A DNA stretch of 23,797 nt from an uncultured Eubacterium sp. (GTDB taxonomy: Bacteria; Bacillota; Clostridia; Lachnospirales; Lachnospiraceae), in the NCBI GenBank assembly GCA_900551945.1, contig URYE01000039.1, positions 1 through 23,797 of the forward strand, written 5' to 3'. The position numbers and the translations under genes were made by a program. This document shows positions 1 to 6,168 of this stretch, piece by piece. Under the pieces are notes generated by a model. The model did not search any database and was not told where the DNA came from. It saw nothing but the letters and a program-made list of their open reading frames with translations. How positions within the stretch are numbered: the stretch's first letter is position 1; each line of letters opens with the position of its first letter.

Positions 1-50
1 GACAAACGGTTTTCAAGACCGCCCCGTTATGACCACTTCGGTACCTCTCC
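1..50 (-). tRNA. tRNA-Ser(UGA), 5' part, cut by window edge
   Basis: On the minus strand the sequence begins GGAGAGG (acceptor stem), then TA, a D-arm, and an anticodon stem-loop with loop CTTGAAA flanked by GCGGT/ACCGT, so the anticodon is TGA and the tRNA reads UCA and related Ser codons. The variable arm, T-arm and 3' end lie outside the window. It has its own strong promoter 48 bases upstream of its 5' end and so need not depend on ispD transcription. The identity is read from the anticodon and the typical serine-tRNA start; the long variable arm that would confirm it is not visible. Confidence 0.9.
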
Positions 51-97
51 ATATTTGTTTTATTTTGTTGTTTGCATGTCAGCCATGCGACTCACTT

Positions 98-126
98 ATA
101 ATATCATTCACATACCATTTTGTCAA
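98..126 (-). promoter_or_regulatory. Sigma-A promoter of tRNA-Ser
   Basis: On the minus strand a perfect -35 box TTGACA (121-126) is followed after exactly 17 bases by TATTAT (98-103). Transcription would start near 91, about 40 bases before the mature tRNA 5' end. The leader between them contains a small dyad (GCATG/CATGC, 74-88). This is one of the best promoter matches in the window, as expected for a tRNA gene. Confidence 0.75.
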
Positions 127-232
127 CACTTTTTTTGAAGTTTTTTATTTATTTTTTAATATGCTGATTTTATCTGAGTTTGCAGGCATTTATGGTCATA
201 AGATTTCTTTATAGTATTGAATACAATATAGG

Positions 233-1000
233 TTAATTTATAAACATCTTAGCAATAACTATATCTTCTGGTGTCGTTATTTTTATATTATTGTACTGTG
301 ACAATGACATTTTTACTTTTATACCACTATATTTTTCAACAACCATTGCATCATCTGTTATATTACCTTTATTATCATCTATTATCATTTTCTGATAAGC
401 TTCTTTTACTATATTATATTCAAAGGCTTGTGGTGTTTGTATCTGCCACAATGTACTTCTATCTGGTGTATTAATAGCAAAACCGTCTTTGTCTGCTATT
501 TTTATTGTATCTTTTACAGGAACAGCAGCTACACATGCCTTGTATTTTTTAACATCATTATAACAGTTCTCTATTATACTATCAGTTATGCAGGCACGCG
601 CTCCATCGTGTATTAATACATAATGTTGAGCCTCTTTAGAGATATTGTGGTTATTGTTATCATTTTTTAACTCATCTAATGCCATTAAGCCATTATAAAC
701 TGAATTGTAACGCTCTTTACCACCTGATGTTATGCAATTTACCTTTGTAATATTGTACTTTTCTACTATATTTTCTCTACAATATGATATATCACTTTCT
801 CCTGTTACCAATATTATGTTATCTATTATATCAATTTCTTGGAACTTTTTAAGCGCATAATAGATTACTGGCTTGTCGTCTATTAACATAAACTGCTTTG
901 GTATATCACTTTTCATTCTGCTTCCCCTGCCACCAGCTAACACAATGGCAGTTACTATATCATTTTTATTTTTTAAAGCTTCTTTTATCATAATACCCAT
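233..1000 (-). CDS. ispD: 2-C-methyl-D-erythritol 4-phosphate cytidylyltransferase
   Basis: 255 residues. It transfers CMP from CTP to methylerythritol phosphate, the third step of the MEP route to isoprenoid precursors, in the cytoplasm. Visible family signatures are the nucleotide-binding loop LAGGRGSRMKSDIPKQF near residues 21-37, VLIHDGARA around 127, AAVPVKDTIK around 158 and TLWQIQTPQAF around 183, with the usual TPEDIVIAK near the C-terminus. Length is slightly above the usual 225-240 because of an N-terminal extension. An ATG three codons downstream (991) is an alternative start; neither start has a strong ribosome binding site. The related ribitol-phosphate enzyme TarI shares this fold, but no teichoic-acid partner gene is nearby, so IspD is preferred. 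It is read after tsaD with an 86-base gap holding a hairpin and a possible separate promoter. Confidence 0.88.
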   Translation of the reverse strand: MGIMIKEALKNKNDIVTAIVLAGGRGSRMKSDIPKQFMLIDDKPVIYYALKKFQEIDIIDNIILVTGESDISYCRENIVEKYNITKVNCITSGGKERYNSVYNGLMALDELKNDNNNHNISKEAQHYVLIHDGARACITDSIIENCYNDVKKYKACVAAVPVKDTIKIADKDGFAINTPDRSTLWQIQTPQAFEYNIVKEAYQKMIIDDNKGNITDDAMVVEKYSGIKVKMSLSQYNNIKITTPEDIVIAKMFIN

Positions 1001-1027
1001 TCTTTCTAAAAATATTCAAAATAATAA

Positions 1028-1078
1028 AGCACCTACTTTTAATTATGACTATTATATCACAATATAAAAATAGGTGCT
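1028..1078 (-). terminator. Hairpin after tsaD, probable terminator
   Basis: Arms 1028-1040 and 1066-1078 pair over 13 positions with one mismatch (AGCACCTA core), enclosing a 25-base AT-rich loop. On the minus strand the stem is followed by a T-rich stretch (TTTATTATTTTG). It lies between the tsaD stop and ispD, so it probably ends much of the tsaD transcript. The long loop makes it weaker than a classical terminator. Confidence 0.5.
1051..1059 (-). promoter_or_regulatory. Possible extended -10 element for ispD
   Basis: Inside the loop of the tsaD hairpin the minus strand reads TGATATAAT, a perfect extended -10 (TGnTATAAT). No -35 box is seen at the correct distance, which extended -10 promoters can tolerate. 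It would give ispD a leader of about 44 bases. A single short match in AT-rich DNA is weak evidence. Confidence 0.3.
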
Positions 1079-1086
1079 AATAATTA

Positions 1087-2172
1087 TTATATTCTTTCGC
1101 CTAATTTTAAATTAGGTACTGCATTTAAGTCGTAACCATGTCTTGTACCATTGATGTACTCATAATATGCTGCTGAACCTATCATAACGGCGTTATCTGT
1201 ACATAACTTAGGTGATGGTGAATAAAACTTTATATCTCTCTTTTCACATTCTGCTTTCATAGCATTTCTTAGGGCTGAATTAGAAGCTACCCCTCCTGCA
1301 ATTGCAAGTTTTTTAACTTTACGTTCTTCAGCTAACTTTATTGCTCTTGAAACAAGGGCTTCTACTACTGCATTTTGAAATGACGCAACTAAATCGGCTT
1401 TGTTTAACTCAATATTTTTCATTTCACAAGAATTAATATAATTGAGTACAGCTGATTTTATTCCACTAAATGAGAAGTCATAAGGTGCTTCATCTACATT
1501 TGCTCTTGGAAATTCTATTGCATGTGGATTGCCTTCTTTTGCAAGCTTGTCTATCTTTGGCCCACCTGGATATCCTAGTCCTACGGCTCTTGCAACCTTG
1601 TCAAAGGCTTCTCCGGCAGCATCATCTCTTGTTCTTCCTATTATCTCATATTTGCCATAATCATTTACCATTACTAGATGTGTATGACCGCCTGATACTA
1701 CAAGCGCAGCAAATGGTGGCTCTAGGTCAGGATTTTCTATATAATTGGCAGAAATATGTCCTTCTATGTGATGTACTCCTACTAGTGGCTTTTTTGACGC
1801 AAAAGCAATGGCTTTAGCTTCTGCTACGCCTACAAGCAATGCACCCACAAGCCCTGGTCCATAAGTTACACCAATTGCTGTAATATCGTCTAGTGTTAAA
1901 TTAGCATCACTTAAAGCCTTTTCTATTACGGGATTGATATTCTCAATATGTTTTCTTGAAGCTATCTCTGGTACAACTCCACCATATAAGGTGTGTATAT
2001 CTATCTGGGTGTTAATAACATTTGATAATACTTCACGACCATTTTTTACAACTGCTGCCGCTGTTTCATCACAAGAACTTTCTATTGCAAGAATTATCAC
2101 ATCTTTTGATGTATTATCTGTCTTTAAACTTTGTTCGTTATTTACTTCACAATCATTTATTTTGTTATCCAT
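1087..2172 (-). CDS. tsaD: tRNA N6-adenosine threonylcarbamoyltransferase TsaD
   Basis: 361 residues. It is the catalytic subunit that transfers the threonylcarbamoyl group to A37 of ANN-decoding tRNAs (t6A), working with TsaB and TsaE, both encoded just upstream in the same direction. ASKHA/Kae1 signatures are visible: [16 protein letters not shown] near residues 27-42, the metal-ligand motif [11 protein letters not shown] around 137, SGGHTHLV around 160, [20 protein letters not shown] around 190, [10 protein letters not shown] around 293 and [16 protein letters not shown] around 323. A hydrophilic N-terminal tail of about 25 residues precedes the usual start of the family. An AAGGA ribosome binding site sits about eight bases before the ATG. 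It has its own candidate promoter. Confidence 0.96.
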   Translation of the reverse strand: MDNKINDCEVNNEQSLKTDNTSKDVIILAIESSCDETAAAVVKNGREVLSNVINTQIDIHTLYGGVVPEIASRKHIENINPVIEKALSDANLTLDDITAIGVTYGPGLVGALLVGVAEAKAIAFASKKPLVGVHHIEGHISANYIENPDLEPPFAALVVSGGHTHLVMVNDYGKYEIIGRTRDDAAGEAFDKVARAVGLGYPGGPKIDKLAKEGNPHAIEFPRANVDEAPYDFSFSGIKSAVLNYINSCEMKNIELNKADLVASFQNAVVEALVSRAIKLAEERKVKKLAIAGGVASNSALRNAMKAECEKRDIKFYSPSPKLCTDNAVMIGSAAYYEYINGTRHGYDLNAVPNLKLGERI

Positions 2173-2218
2173 GTCTTTTTTCCTTAAATATTACGATTAT
2201 TTTTATATGCTTAATGCT

Positions 2219-2247
2219 ATTATACAAAAATTAACTTTGACTGTCAG
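2219..2247 (-). promoter_or_regulatory. Sigma-A promoter of tsaD
   Basis: On the minus strand CTGACA (2242-2247; one base from consensus) is followed after 17 bases by a perfect TATAAT (2219-2224). The -35 box lies within the last codons of the preceding gene. Predicted start is about 40 bases upstream of the tsaD ATG. This suggests that tsaD can be transcribed separately from tsaE-tsaB. Confidence 0.55.
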
Positions 2248-2815
2248 GCTGTGTAAGTTCCCAGTATAATATTTTCCAATTGCCAGAATTATCTTGTCTT
2301 AGTGTGAACTTTGTATATGAATATACAAGATTGTAGTTCTCTCTTAAATAAAATACTGTATCTATTGAAGCATATTTCTTATCTTTTAAAGTCTGATAAT
2401 TTATATTGCTTGTACTGTCAAGCTTAAAGTCTGAAATGTATCTATTTGCATTTTTATAGTCAGAAACGTCTTGCTTTAAAGCATTGATATACTCTTGTTC
2501 AGTCTGTTTTGACTTTAATTCGTCATCAAATAAATACCTTGCCTGTCTTCCTAACTTCTCTAACTGTTCTTCGCTTACACTACTGCCATAATACTGCTTT
2601 GCAATTCTCATATATAGCTTTACAACTTCTCTTGGTGTCTTTGGATAATTATTTTCAATATCTCTTGAAACAAGGTCGGCAAGCTCTTGATTATCTACGG
2701 ACTGTTGTGTTGCATCGACTGATGGTGCTTTGTTAGAAAGATAATAGTAATACCCAACTCCTGCTACAACCATCATCACTACTATTATCAATGTGCTTGT
2801 ATATTTCTTTTTCAT
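2231..2815 (-). CDS. Small membrane-anchored protein (DUF6715-like)
   Basis: 194 residues of unknown function. Residues about 7-26 form one hydrophobic segment (IIVVMMVVAGVGYYYYL) after a short Lys-rich start, giving a signal-anchor topology with the rest outside the membrane. The remainder is hydrophilic and mixed alpha/beta: a PKTPREVVKLYMRIAKQYYG helix, an RYLFDDEL segment and a C-terminal part with a WKILYWEL strand, somewhat like small extracytoplasmic NTF2-like folds. It resembles the DUF6715 proteins I associate with Lachnospiraceae, but that name is from memory. A strong GGGAGGT ribosome binding site lies eight bases before the ATG. It sits between rnz and tsaD with no visible functional link to either. 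Confidence 0.75.
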   Translation of the reverse strand: MKKKYTSTLIIVVMMVVAGVGYYYYLSNKAPSVDATQQSVDNQELADLVSRDIENNYPKTPREVVKLYMRIAKQYYGSSVSEEQLEKLGRQARYLFDDELKSKQTEQEYINALKQDVSDYKNANRYISDFKLDSTSNINYQTLKDKKYASIDTVFYLRENYNLVYSYTKFTLRQDNSGNWKILYWELTQPDSQS

Positions 2816-2904
2816 AATAATGCACCTCCCTATAAACTGTGTATAAATACAATTTCTTGAAAATTAGAAAAACTTATATGTTCAGAGAAGTTAAAAACAC
2901 CTTA

Positions 2905-3813
2905 CTAATCTTCAAATACTAACTCTACTGATTTTCCATCTGTTCCGGCAATTGTATTTGGAAAAATTCCTTTTACACTATCTATATAATCTATCGGTCT
3001 TACAAGCGATGGACTATAGTGGGTAAGCCACATTTCTTTTACATTAGCTTCTTTTGCAAGCATTGCTGCTTCTTTAAAGGTCATGTGCTTATACTCTTTT
3101 GCTTTAGCCTCTTTTCCAGCTTCCCCATACATTCCTTCACAAATAAATAAATCGGAGTCTTTAGCATTTTCTGAAATCGACTTTACTGGTCTTGAGTCTG
3201 TACAATAAGTTACTTTTATTCCTTTTCTTGCTTCTCCCACTACCATATCTGGTGTATATGTAACACCGTCTTGTTCTATTGTAGCTCCATGTTGTAATTT
3301 GTTCCACAATTTTTGTGGTATGTTAAGATTTCTCGCTTTTTCAACATCGAACTTTCCAATTCTTGGTATATTTATTGAATATCCATAACAAGTAACTGCA
3401 TGTTGAACTTTAAATGCTGTAATCTCATATCCTTTGATTTTTAAATGCTCTGTCTGTTCACTCAACTCAATAAACTTTAATTCGTAGGGAAGCTCAGGTG
3501 CTATGGTTCTTAATGCTGACACAACTCTTTTAAGCCCTTTTGGTCCAATTAAAGTTATAGGCTCTGTCCTGTCTGAATTACCTATTGTAAGAAGAAGTCC
3601 CGCAAGCCCGCTTATGTGGTCAGCATGATAATGTGTAAAACATATTATATCTATTGGATTAAAACTCCAACCTTTTTCTTTTATTGCTATTTGTGTACCC
3701 TCTCCACAATCTATTAAAAGACTACTTCCATTATATCTAGTCATACACGATGTTAGCCACCTTCCCGGCAATGGAAGCATTCCACTTGTACCTAATAAAC
3801 AAACATCTAACAT
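2905..3813 (-). CDS. rnz: Ribonuclease Z (tRNA 3' endonuclease)
   Basis: 302 residues, metallo-beta-lactamase fold. It cuts precursor tRNAs after the discriminator base to make the 3' end for CCA addition. The zinc-binding motif THYHADHISGL (HxHxDH) lies near residues 61-71. An N-terminal GTSGMLPLPGRWLTS segment and LIDCGEGTQIAI, both typical of RNase Z, precede it. Further ligand regions are VQHAVTCYGY around 137, the Asp in TYCTDSRP around 207, and LTHYSPSL near residue 265. Length matches the short bacterial form. A TAGGA ribosome binding site is five bases upstream. It lies 16 bases after rimI, in a cluster rich in tRNA-modification genes (tsaE, tsaB, tsaD), so a shared tRNA-maturation theme is plausible. 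Confidence 0.92.
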   Translation of the reverse strand: MLDVCLLGTSGMLPLPGRWLTSCMTRYNGSSLLIDCGEGTQIAIKEKGWSFNPIDIICFTHYHADHISGLAGLLLTIGNSDRTEPITLIGPKGLKRVVSALRTIAPELPYELKFIELSEQTEHLKIKGYEITAFKVQHAVTCYGYSINIPRIGKFDVEKARNLNIPQKLWNKLQHGATIEQDGVTYTPDMVVGEARKGIKVTYCTDSRPVKSISENAKDSDLFICEGMYGEAGKEAKAKEYKHMTFKEAAMLAKEANVKEMWLTHYSPSLVRPIDYIDSVKGIFPNTIAGTDGKSVELVFED

Positions 3814-3829
3814 ATCATTCCTACTTTCT

Positions 3830-4285
3830 TTATTTCGTGACTGTCATTTTTGACATTACTATTGCGTCTTCTACTGGTTTTTCATAAAATCTTTTTCTTG
3901 TACCTATAGGCTTATAACCCATTTTTTCATATAACTTTTTTGCATTTTCGTTGCTTTGTCTTACTTCTAAGAAAAATACATCAACTCCATTTTCTTCTAT
4001 GCTTATACGTTCCATTTCACTCATAAGAAGCTTAGCTATCCCTTGTCGTCTGTATTCCTTTGCAACTGCCATATTAGTTATATTGCCTTCGCCTAGAACT
4101 GTCCACATTCCACAGTAGCCTAAAACTTTGCCATTATCTTTGCATACAATATACACATTTTCTTTAGTTTCACAAGCATCTATAAATGATTTTTCTGACC
4201 ACGGTACTGAAAATATTTCTTGCTCTATTGCTTCTACTTGTGCTACATCTACTCTTGTCATGCGTTCAATTATAAAATTACTCAT
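3830..4285 (-). CDS. rimI: Ribosomal-protein-alanine N-acetyltransferase
   Basis: 151 residues, one GNAT domain. RimI acetylates the N-terminal alanine of ribosomal protein S18 with acetyl-CoA; some homologues accept other N-termini. Visible are the family's EIFSVPWSEKSF segment near residues 22-33, the acetyl-CoA loop MAVAKEYRRQGIAKLLM near 71-87 (RxxGxA) and the C-terminal LEVRQSNENAKKLYEKMGY. The start codon overlaps the tsaB stop by eight bases (ATGAGTAA), indicating translational coupling. The tsaE-tsaB-rimI order is widespread in Firmicutes, which supports the name over a generic acetyltransferase. Confidence 0.92.
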   Translation of the reverse strand: MSNFIIERMTRVDVAQVEAIEQEIFSVPWSEKSFIDACETKENVYIVCKDNGKVLGYCGMWTVLGEGNITNMAVAKEYRRQGIAKLLMSEMERISIEENGVDVFFLEVRQSNENAKKLYEKMGYKPIGTRKRFYEKPVEDAIVMSKMTVTK

Positions 4286-4985
4286 GCTTGTCCATTCTCT
4301 CTCTTTCTGCTTGAGATGGGCGTAAATAATCCGGTTTTAACTGTGCTGCGTCTATTACCTCACCATTTTTATACATATCAAGACCTGCCATTGCTACACT
4401 TCCTGCTTTTTGAGTTCTTAAATGCGCTGGTGCATATTCATAATTACAACTTAAGTTATTTTCAAAAAATTCTTTGGCTGGTTCTATTCCATCACCTGTA
4501 AATATTATCTTATCTGTAATGTTGTTAAGTTTTTCGCAAAGTTCTTCATATGACAACAATAACTTATCTATAATACACTCAAGACTTCCATCTTCTCTAA
4601 AGCGATAAAGTGCTGTATATAAATGATTTCTTCTAGCATCCATTATAGGACATATTATTGCATTTGTATTGCCATAAAAATTATACGCCATAGCTTTAAG
4701 TGTTGGAACTGCTACCATACTGCTTTTTGTAACCATAGCAATACCTTTTCCTGTAGCTGCTCCTATACGAAGTCCTGTAAATGAACCAGGACCTACGGAT
4801 ACTGCAATTAAATCGACAGTATTAACGTCTGTTTCTGTCATTTTGCATATCTCATCAATCATTGGCAAAAGTGTCTGTGAGTGTGTTTTTTTATAATTAA
4901 TTGTATATTCTGCTGTGAGCGTGTCATCTGTTATTATTGCAACTGAGGCTGTTATAGCAGAACTTTCTATTGCAAGAATTCTCAT
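4278..4985 (-). CDS. tsaB: t6A biosynthesis protein TsaB
   Basis: 235 residues. It is an inactive ASKHA-fold partner of TsaD; the TsaB-TsaD dimer with TsaE supports t6A formation at A37 of tRNA. The N-terminus MRILAIESSAITASVAII and the motif VSVGPGSFTGLRIGAATGKG near residues 63-82 are diagnostic. It lacks TsaD's HxEGH metal motif, as expected for the non-catalytic partner. A GAGGA ribosome binding site lies six bases before the ATG. It overlaps rimI by eight bases and follows tsaE after a 57-base gap that holds an imperfect palindrome related to the one upstream of tsaE. Confidence 0.94.
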   Translation of the reverse strand: MRILAIESSAITASVAIITDDTLTAEYTINYKKTHSQTLLPMIDEICKMTETDVNTVDLIAVSVGPGSFTGLRIGAATGKGIAMVTKSSMVAVPTLKAMAYNFYGNTNAIICPIMDARRNHLYTALYRFREDGSLECIIDKLLLSYEELCEKLNNITDKIIFTGDGIEPAKEFFENNLSCNYEYAPAHLRTQKAGSVAMAGLDMYKNGEVIDAAQLKPDYLRPSQAERERMDKHE

Positions 4986-5010
4986 TATTAATCCTCATTT
5001 CTTGATTATA

Positions 5011-5048
5011 TTTTAACACTATTAAGCAAGTCTTAATAAGTCTTAAAA
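5011..5048. repeat. Short palindromic repeat between tsaE and tsaB (copy 1)
   Basis: An imperfect palindrome: TTTTAACACTATTAAG (5011-5026), a short spacer, then an inverted partner ending TTAAAA at 5048. The outer part reaches into the tsaE stop codon (5043-5045). The 16-base arm is identical to both arms of the larger repeat upstream of tsaE at 5539-5616. On the minus strand both copies end in the same 19 bases. No clear T-run follows, so a terminator role is uncertain; a small mobile palindrome or a protein site are alternatives. Confidence 0.6.
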
Positions 5049-5495
5049 TTTCAAATCACAATTATTTATAGTTATTTTTCTATAGTCAAAGCCTTTTTCT
5101 AGGTCTTTTTCAATTGTTATATTAATTGTTTCTTCTGGAAGTATTTCTTCTATTAAGCTTGCCCATTCTATCAGGCAAACTCCTTCTGAATAAAAATATT
5201 CTTCATAGCCTAACTCGTCCATCTCTGATATATCCGCTATTCTGTATACATCAAAATGGTAGAGTGGGAGTCGTCCTTCGTTATATACTTGTATTATTGT
5301 AAAGGTTGGGCTATTGATAGGCTCTGTTATTCCTAAGCCTTTAGCAAAACCTTGTGTAAATACGGTCTTGCCAACACCCAAATCACCATCAAGTCTAAAT
5401 ATCTGACCTTTCTTTGCTAACTGTCCTAGCTGATATCCTATTTCAAAGGTTTCTTTTGCATTAAATGTTTCTTTTATAACATTTTCTTTTATCAT
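5043..5495 (-). CDS. tsaE: t6A biosynthesis ATPase TsaE
   Basis: 150 residues from the chosen start. P-loop ATPase needed for multiple turnover of the TsaB-TsaD complex. The Walker A motif GDLGVGKT is near residues 34-41, followed by the family signature INSPTFTIIQVY around 58-69, YHFDVYRI around 77 and LIEWASLIEEILP around 108. A longer frame opens at a TTG (5513), but ATG 5495 has a GAAAGGG ribosome binding site that overlaps the TTG start region, so the ATG is preferred. The gene is flanked on both sides by copies of a short palindromic repeat, which is unusual inside what is otherwise a tight t6A gene group. Confidence 0.93.
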   Translation of the reverse strand: MIKENVIKETFNAKETFEIGYQLGQLAKKGQIFRLDGDLGVGKTVFTQGFAKGLGITEPINSPTFTIIQVYNEGRLPLYHFDVYRIADISEMDELGYEEYFYSEGVCLIEWASLIEEILPEETINITIEKDLEKGFDYRKITINNCDLKF

Positions 5496-5538
5496 GGAAT
5501 TATTCCCTTTCAATATAAAGCTGCATATTGTAATAATA

Positions 5539-5616
5539 TTTTAACACTATTAAGTTATATAAAGGAATTATTAGAATAATCTAATATTATCTGCATTTTA
5601 CTTAATAGTGTTAAAA
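5539..5616. repeat. 16-bp perfect inverted repeat upstream of tsaE (copy 2)
   Basis: Perfect 16-base inverted arms, TTTTAACACTATTAAG at 5539-5554 and its complement at 5601-5616, enclose 46 AT-rich bases with a smaller internal dyad (ATTAG/CTAAT). Similarity of the flanks continues a few bases outwards. The same arm recurs at 5011-5026. It fills the gap between the YcxB-like gene (stop at 5623) and tsaE. The size and symmetry fit a miniature inverted-repeat element or a regulatory hairpin; no transposase is present to decide. Confidence 0.7.
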
Positions 5617-5622
5617 AATATT

Positions 5623-6144
5623 CTACTGCAATTTTATTTTATTCTTATTAACTTTTATTTGGAATGGCTTAAGCTTTGTTTGCGCTATTTTTAAAAATGT
5701 ATCTAAATCACTTCCAATACATTTTAACGGTATTATATTTGCACGAACTGATGTTATATATAATATAAGGTTTTTGCCTGTGCAAGTGATTTTAAATATG
5801 TCGTCCCAAGTAAGTTCTTCTGTTACTTCACCTAATGTAAGTACTATTTTATCTTGTGTTACTGTGTACTTTATTGGCTTATTAAAGGCTGGGTTAGCTT
5901 TTATCTGCTGTTTTACTTTTAATTTCATTCCTATTGGTGTATACACTGTAAAAAACAATCCAAAGAAACCCATCATAAGTATATATGATATATTAAGGTC
6001 GTTTGCTATTGAAAAACCACATATTATAAGTGCTACAACTCCAAATAAGAAGCCTGCTACACCGCCTACACTGTGGTAATTATGATATAGCTTAAAATTC
6101 ATAAGGTCACTTTCTGTTACCTCTGCTGTAAATTCAACCTGCAT
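5623..6144 (-). CDS. YcxB-like membrane protein
   Basis: 173 residues. Two hydrophobic helices near residues 29-47 (VGGVAGFLFGVVALIICGF region) and 53-73 (ISYILMMGFFGLFFTVYTPI) form a hairpin in the membrane. They are followed by a basic stretch and a C-terminal soluble beta-rich domain with ITVTQDKIVLTLGEVTEEL-like strands ending in LTWDDIFKI, typical of YcxB-like C-terminal domains. Function unknown for the family. ATG 6144 is chosen over ATG 6156 because TGGAG lies six bases before it, and that motif overlaps the upstream ATG. It starts about 24 bases after the tex stop, so it is probably co-transcribed with tex. Confidence 0.72.
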   Translation of the reverse strand: MQVEFTAEVTESDLMNFKLYHNYHSVGGVAGFLFGVVALIICGFSIANDLNISYILMMGFFGLFFTVYTPIGMKLKVKQQIKANPAFNKPIKYTVTQDKIVLTLGEVTEELTWDDIFKITCTGKNLILYITSVRANIIPLKCIGSDLDTFLKIAQTKLKPFQIKVNKNKIKLQ

Positions 6145-6168
6145 ACAATTCTCCATTCTGTATTATTA

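Noticed and set aside
1470..1817. Plus-strand open frame of 115 codons inside tsaD
   Set aside because: It lies opposite a well-conserved gene, with Leu-rich shadow composition and no start signal.
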